A stretch of 54,551 bases of DNA from Lachnospiraceae bacterium (lineage in GTDB: Bacteria > Bacillota > Clostridia > Lachnospirales > Lachnospiraceae), in the NCBI GenBank assembly GCA_910574185.1, contig CAJSZQ010000028.1, forward strand, positions 1 through 54,551. The letters are read 5' to 3'. The notes under the pieces were generated by a model. That model had not been told where the DNA came from, searched no databases, and was given only the letters and a program-made list of their open reading frames with translations. Shown here in pieces: positions 27,064 through 34,184 of the stretch. Each line of letters opens with the position of its first letter. Positions within the stretch are counted from its first letter, which is position 1. Position numbers and translations under genes: made by a program.

Positions 27064-28821
27064 ATGAAGCAGACACAGGGAACACCATTACCTCTTGGAG
27101 TAACAGGAACGGATAAAGGGATGAATTTTGCAGTTGCTGTCCCACAGGGAAAAGAATGCGAGCTCCTGTTATACCAGAAGGGAGGAGAGGTCCCTGTTTG
27201 TGTTTGTGAGCTTACGGAGGAGACGGCTGTTGGAGAAGTGCGCTGCGTGAGGCTGAAAGATATGGATGATAAGCCTTACGAGTATCTTTACCGGATTGAC
27301 GGTGAGAATTATGTAGATCCTTATACGAAGAGAATTATAGGTGTAAAAGTGTCGGCAGAGCGTAAGAATCTGATTGCCGGACAGCTCGAAGAGCCAAAGA
27401 AAAGTATATCTGTAGAAGAGGCAAATCATGGAACAGCTGCTAAGGAACTGCGGGGAGAGCTTGCATGGGAGCAGTATGACTGGGAAGGGGACAGGCCTTT
27501 GAATATTCCCATGAACCGGGTAGTTGCATACAGCCTGCATGTGAGAGGATTTACCAGGCATTCTTCTTCTAAAGTGAAGCATAAGGGAACGTTCCAGGGC
27601 GTTGTGGAGAAGATTCCATATTTGACAGAGCTTGGTATTAACCAGATTCACTGTATGCCGGTATATGAGTTTGAAGAGCGTACAAGAACGGTGATTAATT
27701 ACTGGGGATATGGTCCAGGATATTATTTCGCTCCGAAAAAGAGCTATTCTGCCTCTGGGGATGCGGTAACAGAGTTTAAAGATATGGTAAAATCCTGCCA
27801 TAAGGCAGGAATAGAAGTGGTACTGGAGATGCCGTTTGACGGCGGAGTGTCAAAGCAGATGATGCAAGAATGTCTCCGGTATTATATGATGGAATATCAT
27901 GCGGATGGATTTATCTTAAATCCTGGAATTGCACCTATGGATATGATTTATGCTGATCCGATTCTGAAAAAGGTGAAGATTCTTACACATAAAGAGGATT
28001 TTCAGAATACTATGCGTAGATTCCTGAAAGGGGACGAAGGCATGGTGGGCGGCGTAATCTATTGGCTGAATCAGCATACGAGAGAGAATTATAATTATAT
28101 TACCAGTCAGAATGGATTCACGCTCAATGATTTGGTTTCTTATGACTGCAAGCATAATGAGGCAAATGGAGAGAATAATCAGGACGGCCCGGATTACAAT
28201 TATAGCTGGAACTGCGGAGCCGAAGGGCCGAGTCGGAAAAAGGCAGTGAACGAGCTGAGAAAAAATCAGATACGCAATGCTTTTCTGCTGCTGTTGTTTG
28301 CACAGGGAACTCCTTGTATTCTGGCGGGAGATGAGTTTGGTAATACCCAGAAGGGGAATAATAATGTATATTGTCAGGATAATCCGATTTCGTGGCTTGA
28401 CTGGAGCAAGTTAAAGAGACAGTCAGAGACTTTTGAACTGGTAAAGAAATTGATTGCCCTTAGAAAGTCTCATCCGGTATTTATGCAGGAAGAACCTTTA
28501 AGGGGCTTAGATTCTATGCGGTGCGGGATTCCGGACGTTTCTTACCATGGGGAATATGCATGGCGTACACCGGACGAATTTAGCAGCCGGCAGCTTGGAG
28601 TATATTACAGCGGCGCAGTCGTAGGGGATGAGGATTACTTTATCATTTATAATATGCACTGGCTGGAGCATAGTTTTGCATTGCCGGCCCTTTCTGGTAA
28701 GAGAAAGTGGTATGTGATTGTTTCTACGAAAGAGGGAGTTCTTAAGGAGCCAAAGCTTCTTGAGAATCAGCATGAGACGATAGTGGCGGAGCGTACAATA
28801 CTGATTCTGGCAGGCAGGTAA
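27064..28821 (+). CDS. GlgX/isoamylase-like GH13 protein lacking catalytic residues
   Basis: 585 residues. An N-terminal CBM48-like domain ('GTPLPLGVTGTDKGMNFAVA') precedes a GH13 barrel with isoamylase/debranching features ('YSLHVRGFTRH', 'INYWGYGPGYYFAP', 'LNDLVSYDCKHNEANGE', 'GTPCILAGDEFGNTQKGNNN'). All three catalytic carboxylates are replaced: the nucleophile position of 'DGFRFDL' is Asn286 ('DGFILNP'), the acid/base of 'LIAEPWD' is His309 ('ILTHKED'), and the 'HDG' Asp is Asn350 ('SQNG'). A short loop after the second site is also missing. It is probably a non-catalytic glucan-binding or regulatory protein. SD AAGGAGG. Confidence 0.85.
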   Translation: MKQTQGTPLPLGVTGTDKGMNFAVAVPQGKECELLLYQKGGEVPVCVCELTEETAVGEVRCVRLKDMDDKPYEYLYRIDGENYVDPYTKRIIGVKVSAERKNLIAGQLEEPKKSISVEEANHGTAAKELRGELAWEQYDWEGDRPLNIPMNRVVAYSLHVRGFTRHSSSKVKHKGTFQGVVEKIPYLTELGINQIHCMPVYEFEERTRTVINYWGYGPGYYFAPKKSYSASGDAVTEFKDMVKSCHKAGIEVVLEMPFDGGVSKQMMQECLRYYMMEYHADGFILNPGIAPMDMIYADPILKKVKILTHKEDFQNTMRRFLKGDEGMVGGVIYWLNQHTRENYNYITSQNGFTLNDLVSYDCKHNEANGENNQDGPDYNYSWNCGAEGPSRKKAVNELRKNQIRNAFLLLLFAQGTPCILAGDEFGNTQKGNNNVYCQDNPISWLDWSKLKRQSETFELVKKLIALRKSHPVFMQEEPLRGLDSMRCGIPDVSYHGEYAWRTPDEFSSRQLGVYYSGAVVGDEDYFIIYNMHWLEHSFALPALSGKRKWYVIVSTKEGVLKEPKLLENQHETIVAERTILILAGR

Positions 28822-29501
28822 TGATGGACAGTACGATGGAAAATGTAATAGAAAGAAAAGCCGGACTGACGTCTTTTCAGTTGAAAGTTCTGGCAATTAT
28901 ATCAATGCTGATTGATCACATGGGCGTGATACTTTATCCGGAGGCGGTATGGCTTCGCTATGTGGGGAGACTGGCATTTCCAATATTTTGTTTTTTGCTG
29001 GTGGAAGGATATTATCATACTAGGAATGTGGCCAAATATATAGCAAGGCTTGGGATATTTGTAATTGTTTCGGAGATTCCTTTTGATTTGGCGTTTCACC
29101 AGTCTTTATGGTATCCGGAGAAACAGAATGTTTTTGTAACGTTGTTTATCGGACTTGGAATGTTATGGTTTCTTGATAGGGAAAGGGAAATAATAACCAG
29201 AGTCGGCATTGTGATTCTTGCTATGTGGGCGGCTGAGTTTATGCACTCAGATTATGGATTCAGAGGGGTTCTTTTAGTTGCCGTTTTTTGGATGACAAGA
29301 GAAAAGAAGGCGGCGCGGTATATTGCAGGAGCCGCATGGAATTTTCTTTGGCCCAGCAAAATCCAGACGGCAGGTGCTTTGGCGATGCTGCCCATTGCTT
29401 TGTATAATGGACAGAGAGGGCGGAGCATGAAGTATTTCTTCTATGTTTTTTATCCGTTGCATTTGCTATTTTTATATTTTTTAGTGAATATACATATGTA
29501 A
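28821..29501 (+). CDS. TraX family membrane protein
   Basis: 226 residues with about seven hydrophobic helices. 'FQLKVLAIISMLIDHMGVIL', 'LRYVGRLAFPIFCFLLVEGY' and 'RNVAKYIARLGIFVIVSEIP' are characteristic of TraX proteins, first named for F-pilin acetylation but widespread in Firmicutes away from any conjugation system. It probably acylates a surface molecule, by analogy with the acyltransferase-like fold (inference). Its ATG shares one base with the stop codon of the GH13-like gene, so translation is coupled. Confidence 0.82.
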   Translation: MMDSTMENVIERKAGLTSFQLKVLAIISMLIDHMGVILYPEAVWLRYVGRLAFPIFCFLLVEGYYHTRNVAKYIARLGIFVIVSEIPFDLAFHQSLWYPEKQNVFVTLFIGLGMLWFLDREREIITRVGIVILAMWAAEFMHSDYGFRGVLLVAVFWMTREKKAARYIAGAAWNFLWPSKIQTAGALAMLPIALYNGQRGRSMKYFFYVFYPLHLLFLYFLVNIHM

Positions 29502-29605
29502 TTATTCCGCTGAAGCATTATTCAGTTTTGGATAAAAAGAGAGTCTGCAAAGTTTTTTAAAAGGCTTAAATTAAGTTACACAGGAGAAATTTTACAGGGA
29601 AATAC

Positions 29606-29638
29606 ACCTTCCAGGTATCCCATGATGGCTATTCGGCC
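29606..29638 (-). other. 33-nt intergenic motif, copy 2
   Basis: The reverse complement of this segment matches 20102-20134 at 28 of 33 positions (GGCCGAATaGCCATcaTGGG then aTaCCTGGAAGGT). It lies upstream of the DUF5662-like gene but on the opposite strand to it. Confidence 0.35.
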
Positions 29639-29665
29639 GTTTCATTTAAGAAAAGAGGTTATAGT

Positions 29666-30229
29666 ATGAAGGCGTTGGAACATCTGCGAACGATTAATCA
29701 TCACAAATTACTGGTTATGAAGGGCTGCTTTAAAGTAGGGTTGTATAAGCAAGGACTTCTCCACGATCTGTCCAAGTATTCTCCTTCGGAGTTTCTGGTT
29801 GGGTGTAAATATTTTCAGGGAAACAGAAGCCCGAATAACGCGGAGCGGGAGGCCACAGGAGTGTCTACGGCGTGGCTTCATCACAAGGGACGTAATAAGC
29901 ATCATTATGAATACTGGATTGATTATACCGCGGAGAAAGAGCGGCTTCTTGCAGGTTCAAAGATGCCGACAAAATATGTGATTGAGATGTTTATGGACCG
30001 AGTGGCGGCCTCTAAGACATATCAGAAAGGGAATTATAGGGATTGTCATCCTCTGGAATATTATGAGCAGGGAGCCGCAAGGCTTGGCAATATGGTACAT
30101 AAGGATACTGCGGCGCTTTTGCATCATCTTCTGAAAATGCTTGCGGAGCAGGGGGAGGAAAAGACTTTCTCTTATATTCGTAGAGTTGTGATGAAGAATA
30201 AAAATAAACGGCGGCTGCGGTGTAAATAG
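29666..30229 (+). CDS. DUF5662-like protein
   Basis: 187 residues, cytoplasmic, rich in His and Lys. 'LRTINHHKLLVMKGCFKVGLY', 'GLLHDLSKYSPSEF', 'WLHHKGRNKHHYEYW' and 'MFMDRVAASK' give conserved His and Asp residues arranged as in HD-like metal proteins. I match it to the DUF5662 family common in gut Clostridia. Function is unknown; a metal-dependent phosphohydrolase is one possibility. SD AAAGAGG precedes ATG 29666; a strong terminator follows at 30304-30350. Confidence 0.7.
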   Translation: MKALEHLRTINHHKLLVMKGCFKVGLYKQGLLHDLSKYSPSEFLVGCKYFQGNRSPNNAEREATGVSTAWLHHKGRNKHHYEYWIDYTAEKERLLAGSKMPTKYVIEMFMDRVAASKTYQKGNYRDCHPLEYYEQGAARLGNMVHKDTAALLHHLLKMLAEQGEEKTFSYIRRVVMKNKNKRRLRCK

Positions 30230-30303
30230 AACAGAGATGTAGTTTTAAGAGATATCAAAAAAAGATGGAAAGTGTTTTTAATTGGTAATGGCATTAAATA
30301 TCA

Positions 30304-30350
30304 AAAGGCTGGTAAAAGCGGTGTGAATAACCGTTTTTACCAGCCTTTTT
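30304..30350 (+). terminator. Strong intrinsic terminator
   Basis: AAAGGCTGGTAAAA-CGG pairs with CCG-TTTTTACCAGCCTTT, with short internal irregularities, ending in a T run. It closes the 29.7 kb gene and isolates the TnpB-like locus from it. Confidence 0.85.
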
Positions 30351-30468
30351 AAGCTGTTGTTTTGAATCTTATTCAAAGATAAATTATTTGCATAACTTCT
30401 TTCCTCGTCATTTTTTTGCATAATCTTTTTATAGTGTTTTCAGGAAATGAAAGTGTTGATTATAAAAA

Positions 30469-30496
30469 ATTCCCAAAAAGTGTAGTTTTTGGGAAT
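30469..30496 (+). repeat. 28-bp quasi-palindrome, element 1
   Basis: ATTCCCAAAAA (30469-30479), six-base loop GTGTAG, TTTTTGGGAAT (30486-30496): a perfect 11-bp stem. Its sequence is the near reverse complement of 30605-30632 (24 of 28 positions). It lies 196 bp before the TnpB-like gene and is followed by TGCAAATTCTTACTCATT. Confidence 0.7.
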
Positions 30497-30604
30497 GGAT
30501 TTTTCTATGCAAATTCTTACTCATTCTATTATATTATCGACAATACGTCAAGAAAATTAATATCTTTTTTATACAAATTATCGAAATATTTCTGATTGGA
30601 AAAA

Positions 30605-30632
30605 ATTCCCGAATACTACGCTTTATGGGAAT
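30605..30632 (-). repeat. 28-bp quasi-palindrome, element 2 (inverted)
   Basis: ATTCCC then GAATACTACGCTTTAT then GGGAAT. Read on the minus strand it matches element 1 at 24 of 28 positions. Its own stem has decayed to the outer 6 bp plus scattered pairs. It is followed by TGCAAAAATTCTTACATCATT, echoing the flank of element 1. The AT-rich sequence between the elements could hold the promoter (TCGACA 30537, TATCTT 30561). Confidence 0.7.
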
Positions 30633-30692
30633 TGGGAGTTTTGAAACAAGGTTTCTGCAAAAATTCTTACATCATTTCAGGAGGATGAAAAG

Positions 30693-32006
30693 ATGCCTTC
30701 GGATAAGATTGTAAAAACGGTTCACCAGTATAATAGAGAGCCGATTTCCGAAGAGGATATGCGAAAGCTACTGGATATTGCGGAGGACTACCAAAAAGTT
30801 AAGAACTATATATACAGCCGGTTTGGTGGTATTTCCAGTCTTTCTAAGCTGTATCCGGGTTATACGGTACAGAATGAAATGACTGCCAGCGGTTATCGGG
30901 ATGTGTTGGGACTTCCTTCCGTCTATTTTTATCTTGCTGTTTTCGATGCGCTGGGGGAAATCAAGAGCCGGTGGACGAAGACGAAGGGAAAGCTTACGAA
31001 GCTGATTAGCCGGAACGAGAACTTTACGGAGGAGGAGAAGCATTATCTGCGCTTTCTTATAAAGGTGAATAATGCGTTCGAGGCGGTTCTGAATCAGAAG
31101 CCGGTAGAACTGACGGCGAAGATGCGGAAGCAGTATGAAGAGCTGGCAGAGAAGGTGGATACAGACAGGCTGCACCGCTATCTGTGCAGACAGGTGCGAA
31201 AGCATCATGGGAAGCTCCATACAGAGAGGGCCGACGGATTTACCATTGCGGAGCGGGCTTACCGGTATGCGGACCATGGAATTTATATTTCTATAAAAGA
31301 GAAGAGGAAGCGGATTTTTATTCCTCTGACAGATGGAAACCAGTATAAGAGCCAGCTGTATATCAGGCTTTATCCGAAGGAGCGCCGGGTGGAGATTAAG
31401 GTTCCGGTAAATGTGGCGGTTCACAGATATGAGGATTATCAAAGTCAGGTAGGAGTGGCGGTTGGATTCTATACCATGTTTATGACGGATGAAGGACGCC
31501 GGTATGGAGAGAAGCTGGGGGACTATCAATCAGCCTACGCGGAATGGCTCCGGGAGCAGGCAAGCAGCTACAGCCGTAATAAAGAAGATAATCCGGGGCG
31601 GAAGAAATATTTTGCGAAGAAACATCGTCTGGAAGAAAGCCTGCACAGCTATATTAACCAGGAGCTGAACCGGTTTTTGCGGGAGGAGAAGCCTGCGGCA
31701 GTCTATATCGTCAAGCTGCCGAAGCCACAGGCAGGAGGAAAGAATAAGAAGATTAATTATTCTATGACTCACTGGAAGAGAGGATATATCCGGAAGCGTC
31801 TGGCGCAGAAGTGTAAAGAGCGGTCGGTGGAACTTGTGGAGGTGCTGGGAAAGGATATCAGCAGGGAATGCAGCAGATGCGGCGCTCTGGGAAAGAAAGA
31901 GAATGGCAGATTTGCCTGCGCTGCATGTGGGTATGAGACAGAGGAGAAGGTGAATGCTGCCCGGAATGTGAAACGGCGGGGGCAGGGAGAGGGAAGGATT
32001 TGTTAG
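30693..32006 (+). CDS. TnpB/OrfB-family protein with dead RuvC site (TldR-like)
   Basis: 437 residues, SD CAGGAGGA before ATG 30693. The C-terminal half follows TnpB (IS200/IS605 accessory protein, Cas12 ancestor): RuvC-I region 'VGVAVGFYTMFMTDEG', a helical insertion, RuvC-II region 'AAVYIVKLPKP', then a four-Cys zinc ribbon (Cys393, 396, 409, 412) and 'VNAARNVKRRG'. Each catalytic acid is replaced: RuvC-I Asp is Ala256, RuvC-II Glu is Val340, and the RuvC-III Asp positions of 'DRDxNAA' are Glu417 and Lys419. The N-terminal half fits a WED/REC-type lobe but is divergent. No tnpA is nearby. Nuclease-dead TnpB homologues (TldR) are known RNA-guided repressors; this role is inferred here. Confidence 0.83.
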   Translation: MPSDKIVKTVHQYNREPISEEDMRKLLDIAEDYQKVKNYIYSRFGGISSLSKLYPGYTVQNEMTASGYRDVLGLPSVYFYLAVFDALGEIKSRWTKTKGKLTKLISRNENFTEEEKHYLRFLIKVNNAFEAVLNQKPVELTAKMRKQYEELAEKVDTDRLHRYLCRQVRKHHGKLHTERADGFTIAERAYRYADHGIYISIKEKRKRIFIPLTDGNQYKSQLYIRLYPKERRVEIKVPVNVAVHRYEDYQSQVGVAVGFYTMFMTDEGRRYGEKLGDYQSAYAEWLREQASSYSRNKEDNPGRKKYFAKKHRLEESLHSYINQELNRFLREEKPAAVYIVKLPKPQAGGKNKKINYSMTHWKRGYIRKRLAQKCKERSVELVEVLGKDISRECSRCGALGKKENGRFACAACGYETEEKVNAARNVKRRGQGEGRIC

Positions 32007-32335
32007 GGGAGTCCGGAAACAGGAAGAAAAACTGCTGGAAACAGGATAATGGATTATGGTCATAGGAGCAGCCATTTAGATAAATTTCGGTGATGAGCCG
32101 GAGTTTTACCGAAAGGACTAAGAGGCGGGTTCTTGATAGGGCGGATGCATGGCGTCCGCTATAGAAAAAGAAAGAACGGCATTAGAAGGCGGGGGATACA
32201 TGAGAGATTGTGTGGAAGCTGCGTATTGGGTAGGCCAGGACCCTGTGAACATGGGAGACTGTGAGGTAGCGGGGAGCGAAGCAGACGGAATTGGGAGCTG
32301 CATCAGTCATTGAAAGATGAGAATGACTGACCAAT
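32007..32335 (+). ncRNA. Candidate structured RNA downstream of the TnpB-like gene
   Basis: No convincing ORF, but several helices nest. AGTCC (32010-32014) with GGACT (32115-32119) encloses CTGCT/AGCAG (32032, 32067) and TTTCGGT/ACCGAAA (32085-32091, 32108-32114). GTTCTT (32129-32134) with AAGAAC (32172-32177) encloses GCGGATGC/GCGTCCGC (32141-32148, 32152-32159; one G-T pair). TCAGTCATT/AATGACTGA (32303-32311, 32322-32330) is a perfect 9-bp hairpin at the end. TnpB guide RNAs (omega/reRNA) are encoded just here, at the 3' end of tnpB. Ends and guide are not determined. The remaining bases to 32491 are AT-rich leader of the next gene. Confidence 0.42.
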
Positions 32336-32491
32336 GTATTTTATTTATATCAGCAACAGGATATGTACAAATTGTATGAGGATATAAAAAGTATATGTAT
32401 CTTATTAAAAAGGAGTAAGAAAGGTATTTGCTCAGGCATATGAATTACATATTGCAGGAGTAGATATAAATTTTTCAGGAGGAGATATGTA

Positions 32492-33007
32492 ATGGATAGA
32501 CAGAAAAATAATAGGAAAAGGAGGGTATTTATTTGCGTTACTGTTGTAATTGTTGCAACATTAATCGGAATCATTATTTATCTTCTGTTATCACGAAATA
32601 GTGAGGAGCCGGAAAAGGAACGGCGTAATGTGGTTATTACACCTGAAAATGTAGAGAGTGTACTGGAAGAATTGGATGAGATTCAGGAACAGGGATATTA
32701 TACTGTAACGATGAATCCTACATGGCATTTTGAGGCCGGAAATGAGATATCATATGATGCGGTTGTTGAAAATGTGGCAACAAACACAAATGACGTCTAC
32801 TTTGATATTGTTATGGAAGAGGATGAAGAGAAAGTGCTGTATAAGTCCCCAGTTATTCCAAGAGGCGGGCGTCTGGAGGAAATTGCATTTGATGAACCAT
32901 TGAGTGCAGGAACATATAATTGTGTAGTAATTTATTATCTGATTGACGAAAACCAGAATACACTTAGTACTTTGCGAGTTGCCCTGAAAGTTATTGTGGA
33001 AGGGTAA
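32492..33007 (+). CDS. Membrane-anchored protein with extracellular beta domain
   Basis: 171 residues. A basic N-terminus and one membrane helix (about residues 11-33) leave residues 40-171 outside. The exposed part is predicted beta-rich: 'NPTWHFEAGNEISYDAVVEN', 'NDVYFDIVMEEDEEKVLYKS', 'IAFDEPLSAGTYNCVVIYYL' resemble an Ig-like or adhesin-type fold. No named family is recognised. SD CAGGAGGAG; the secreted surface protein starts 40 bp downstream, so the two probably form an operon, with this one as an anchor or assembly partner (inference). Confidence 0.75.
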   Translation: MDRQKNNRKRRVFICVTVVIVATLIGIIIYLLLSRNSEEPEKERRNVVITPENVESVLEELDEIQEQGYYTVTMNPTWHFEAGNEISYDAVVENVATNTNDVYFDIVMEEDEEKVLYKSPVIPRGGRLEEIAFDEPLSAGTYNCVVIYYLIDENQNTLSTLRVALKVIVEG

Positions 33008-33047
33008 CTTAAAGCAGCAAATAAAAGATTAAGGAGGATTTCATGTG

Positions 33048-34034
33048 ATGAAGAATTTTAAGAAATTTACGGCGGTTACATTGGTTGCAGCAATGACGTT
33101 TGGGAGCGCAATGACGGTTTTTGCAGAAGAAGCTGGTGTTGGAGAAGGTACAGGTTCTTATGAAGGCGGTGAGATGAAATATCCTACACTTACTGTAACA
33201 CTTCCGACAATTCCTGCTGGGACTTACGATTACATTGCGGATCCTAATGGATTGATTGAAGAAACGAAGAATGATGATGGAACAGCATCAAAATATGCAG
33301 ACTCAACATTTACTGGAACTACAGGTATTTTCTTCCTCACATCCACTGCGGATGATGGTGCAAAGACTTACACAGATAAGAGCGCTGCATTGACATTAGA
33401 TAATGAAAATGCGCAGGATATTGATGTAACAGTTAAGCTTGAGCAGAAGACAGCAGGTGATGCAGCCATAAAGTATGCAGAGAATGCAGACTTTGATGCA
33501 GAAGATAAGGAGAACAAGTTATATCTGGCAATTACAGATGGAAAGACAACAGATCCGGAGGTTGCAGCGCTTTCAGCAGAAGTTCCAGCTACAATTACAA
33601 CTACAGTTGCAGGTGTACCAGAAAATTATGTTGCAAGTTATGATGCAACAACCCAGAAATATGGGTATGTGAAGAAAGAAGAGGCCGATTTAACAGACTG
33701 GAATGGATGTTCTTTTAATATGGCAGGTGCCTTGAATAAAGGAGCAACATGGGGAGATAGCGTTACATTTCCAGAAATTAAAGTGACTTGGAGTTACGCG
33801 GAGCATGTTGACGGAGTAGATGCAAATGGTTCAGTTTCAGGTGGTGAACTTTGGCTATCCGTTGATGGAACAAATGGCTTTTCAGCACAGCCATCTTCTT
33901 TTAAAATTGATGGAACTTTAACAACAGCATATACTTATCATGATGGTGGGTGGATTTCTATGGAAGCTCCAAGTTCGGGAAGTGTAGTTCAATTTGTTGT
34001 GGAAAGTACTACATATAAATTTATTCTTCCTTAA
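33048..34034 (+). CDS. Secreted surface protein of unknown family
   Basis: 328 residues from ATG 33048 (SD AAGGAGGA; a GTG at 33045 is also possible). A classic signal peptide ends near 'TVFAEE' (about residue 26). The mature protein is acidic, Thr/Ala/Gly-rich and poor in Cys, typical of an abundant surface or fibre subunit. The C-terminal segment 'NMAGALNKGATWGD...IKVTWSY' resembles a pattern seen in Firmicutes surface proteins related to WxL and pilus-like subunits, but no sortase motif or WxL is present. Many Thr/Ser residues and the following glycosyltransferase island suggest it could be the glycosylated substrate (inference). Confidence 0.78.
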   Translation: MKNFKKFTAVTLVAAMTFGSAMTVFAEEAGVGEGTGSYEGGEMKYPTLTVTLPTIPAGTYDYIADPNGLIEETKNDDGTASKYADSTFTGTTGIFFLTSTADDGAKTYTDKSAALTLDNENAQDIDVTVKLEQKTAGDAAIKYAENADFDAEDKENKLYLAITDGKTTDPEVAALSAEVPATITTTVAGVPENYVASYDATTQKYGYVKKEEADLTDWNGCSFNMAGALNKGATWGDSVTFPEIKVTWSYAEHVDGVDANGSVSGGELWLSVDGTNGFSAQPSSFKIDGTLTTAYTYHDGGWISMEAPSSGSVVQFVVESTTYKFILP

Positions 34035-34065
34035 ATTTAGATTGAAAAAATGTCTGTGTATTAAT

Positions 34066-34093
34066 CTAGGAGGGCGAAGTATCGCCTTCCTAG
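34066..34093 (+). terminator. Hairpin after the surface protein gene
   Basis: CTAGGAGGGCGA (34066-34077) pairs with TCGCCTTCCTAG (34082-34093), 12 bp with one G-T pair and a 4-nt loop. The following TTGATT is a poor T run, so termination may be partial. Confidence 0.5.
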
Positions 34094-34184
34094 TTGATTA
34101 TGAAGTGTTGATAGGTGAAAGAGATTTTAAATAAAGTATAAAAATTAGTAATGGAATAATTAAAAAAGTAGGAGTATTCAACTT

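Noticed and set aside
30469..30632. CRISPR-like repeats upstream of a Cas12-related protein
   Set aside because: Only two 28-bp elements, inverted to each other and 108 bp apart; a CRISPR array needs direct repeats with uniform spacers.
32007..32335. Group II intron or retroelement remnant
   Set aside because: No reverse transcriptase ORF, no domain V-like hairpin and no recognisable intron ends.
32331..32360. Guide matching a promoter in this window
   Set aside because: By eye only short AT-rich similarities were found (for example near 45050), no better than chance.
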